Of a stretch of DNA of 52,581 nucleotides, positions 52,492 through 52,581 are shown piece after piece. Location: assembly GCA_902774025.1 (NCBI GenBank), contig CACYGY010000056.1, positions 1-52,581 of the forward strand. The letters are read 5' to 3'. This DNA is from an uncultured Eubacteriales bacterium. GTDB taxonomy: Bacteria; Bacillota; Clostridia; Christensenellales; Aristaeellaceae. The translations under genes and the position numbers were made by a program. Under the pieces are notes generated by a model. The model saw only the letters and a program-made list of their open reading frames with translations. It made no database searches and had not been told where the DNA came from. The first letter of the stretch is position 1, and the number at the start of each line of letters is the position of its first letter.

Positions 52492-52581
52492 TTAACTTAG
52501 CTGGAGAATCTGACCCCTGTTGGGCAGCCATTCCAGTAGTAACTGAGCTTGGCTCTTGCGTTCATTGTGCATATCATAGGT
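52492..52581 (-). CDS. C-terminal end of an unidentified gene (runs off the window)
   Basis: The minus-strand frame is open from the right edge to TAA at 52494-52492: 29 residues ending LLLEWLPNRGQILQLS. Base composition is lower in GC than the neighbours and the sequence before it (52380-52490) is AT-rich and gene-free. A transposase or other mobile-gene tail is possible but I cannot name a family from so few residues. Confidence 0.35.
   Translation of the reverse strand, partial: TYDMHNERKSQAQLLLEWLPNRGQILQLS

Noticed and set aside
1..52581. CRISPR arrays, rRNA, tRNA and complete insertion sequences
   Set aside because: No regularly spaced direct repeats, no rRNA core sequences, no cloverleaf with conserved TTCGA arm, and no transposase with flanking inverted repeats were noticed by eye.

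Overview
The window looks like a chromosomal segment of a Gram-positive, moderately GC-rich (mid to high 50s percent by eye) Clostridia-type gut or rumen bacterium. Signs of this are strong AAGGAGG-type ribosome sites, SigA-like promoters, a zinc-ribbon L28, FloA/NfeD, a LytTR regulator, a CotH-kinase surface protein, and an LplB/YtcP-class sugar transporter. The transporter's binding protein has a signal peptide but no lipobox, which reminds me of the Christensenellales/Aristaeellaceae group. That placement is a guess, not a measurement.

Layout. 1-4.3 kb (+): the end of a DUF89 gene, a cysteine desulfurase, leuA with its own promoter, and a GNAT acetyltransferase. 4.3-4.9 kb is gene-free. 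4.9-13.3 kb (-): an ilvB-ilvN-ilvD-leuC-leuD-leuB operon read from a perfect TTGACA-17-TATAAT promoter through a 265-nt leader that ends in an attenuator-like terminator. It is followed by a DUF815 ATPase gene that has lost its P-loop to an out-of-frame deletion. With leuA, all branched-chain amino-acid steps except ketol-acid reductoisomerase and the transaminase are present. 13.4-15.1 kb (+): a small two-helix membrane protein and a secreted SH3 protein. 15.2-20.1 kb (-): rpmB, an orphan LytTR regulator, nfeD-floA with a membrane-anchored companion, a type-4 uracil-DNA glycosylase, a small membrane protein, and trmL.

20.1-22.4 kb (-): a GH3 beta-glucosidase gene broken by a second out-of-frame deletion. 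22.5-26 kb (+): an unusual Nudix plus metallo-beta-lactamase fusion and a DUF4340 membrane protein. 26-30.2 kb (-): a SUV3-like RNA helicase behind L-fucose isomerase. 30.5-35.9 kb (+): two permeases, a binding protein, a polysaccharide deacetylase and an oligogalacturonate-lyase-like propeller. Together with fucI this suggests uptake and breakdown of a plant or mucin saccharide. 36-37.1 kb (-): a secreted DUF3048 protein. 37.4-44 kb (+): a consensus promoter, the decayed remnant of a DUF4353-like gene, a 1.2-kaa CotH-kinase surface protein, an AraD-type epimerase, and an OLD-family nuclease close behind araD.

44-52.3 kb (-): mntP, a secreted clostripain-family (C11) protease, a double-glycine-leader LysM mini-protein, a membrane EAL-domain protein, and serC-serA. 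The last 90 nt hold the end of an unidentified gene running off the window.

The most interesting items are the GG-leader LysM mini-protein, the two similar out-of-frame deletions that remove conserved motifs from otherwise well-kept genes, the attenuator leader of the ilv-leu operon without a recognisable sensor, the Nudix-MBL fusion, and the araD-OLD nuclease coupling. I saw no CRISPR array, rRNA, tRNA or complete insertion sequence.
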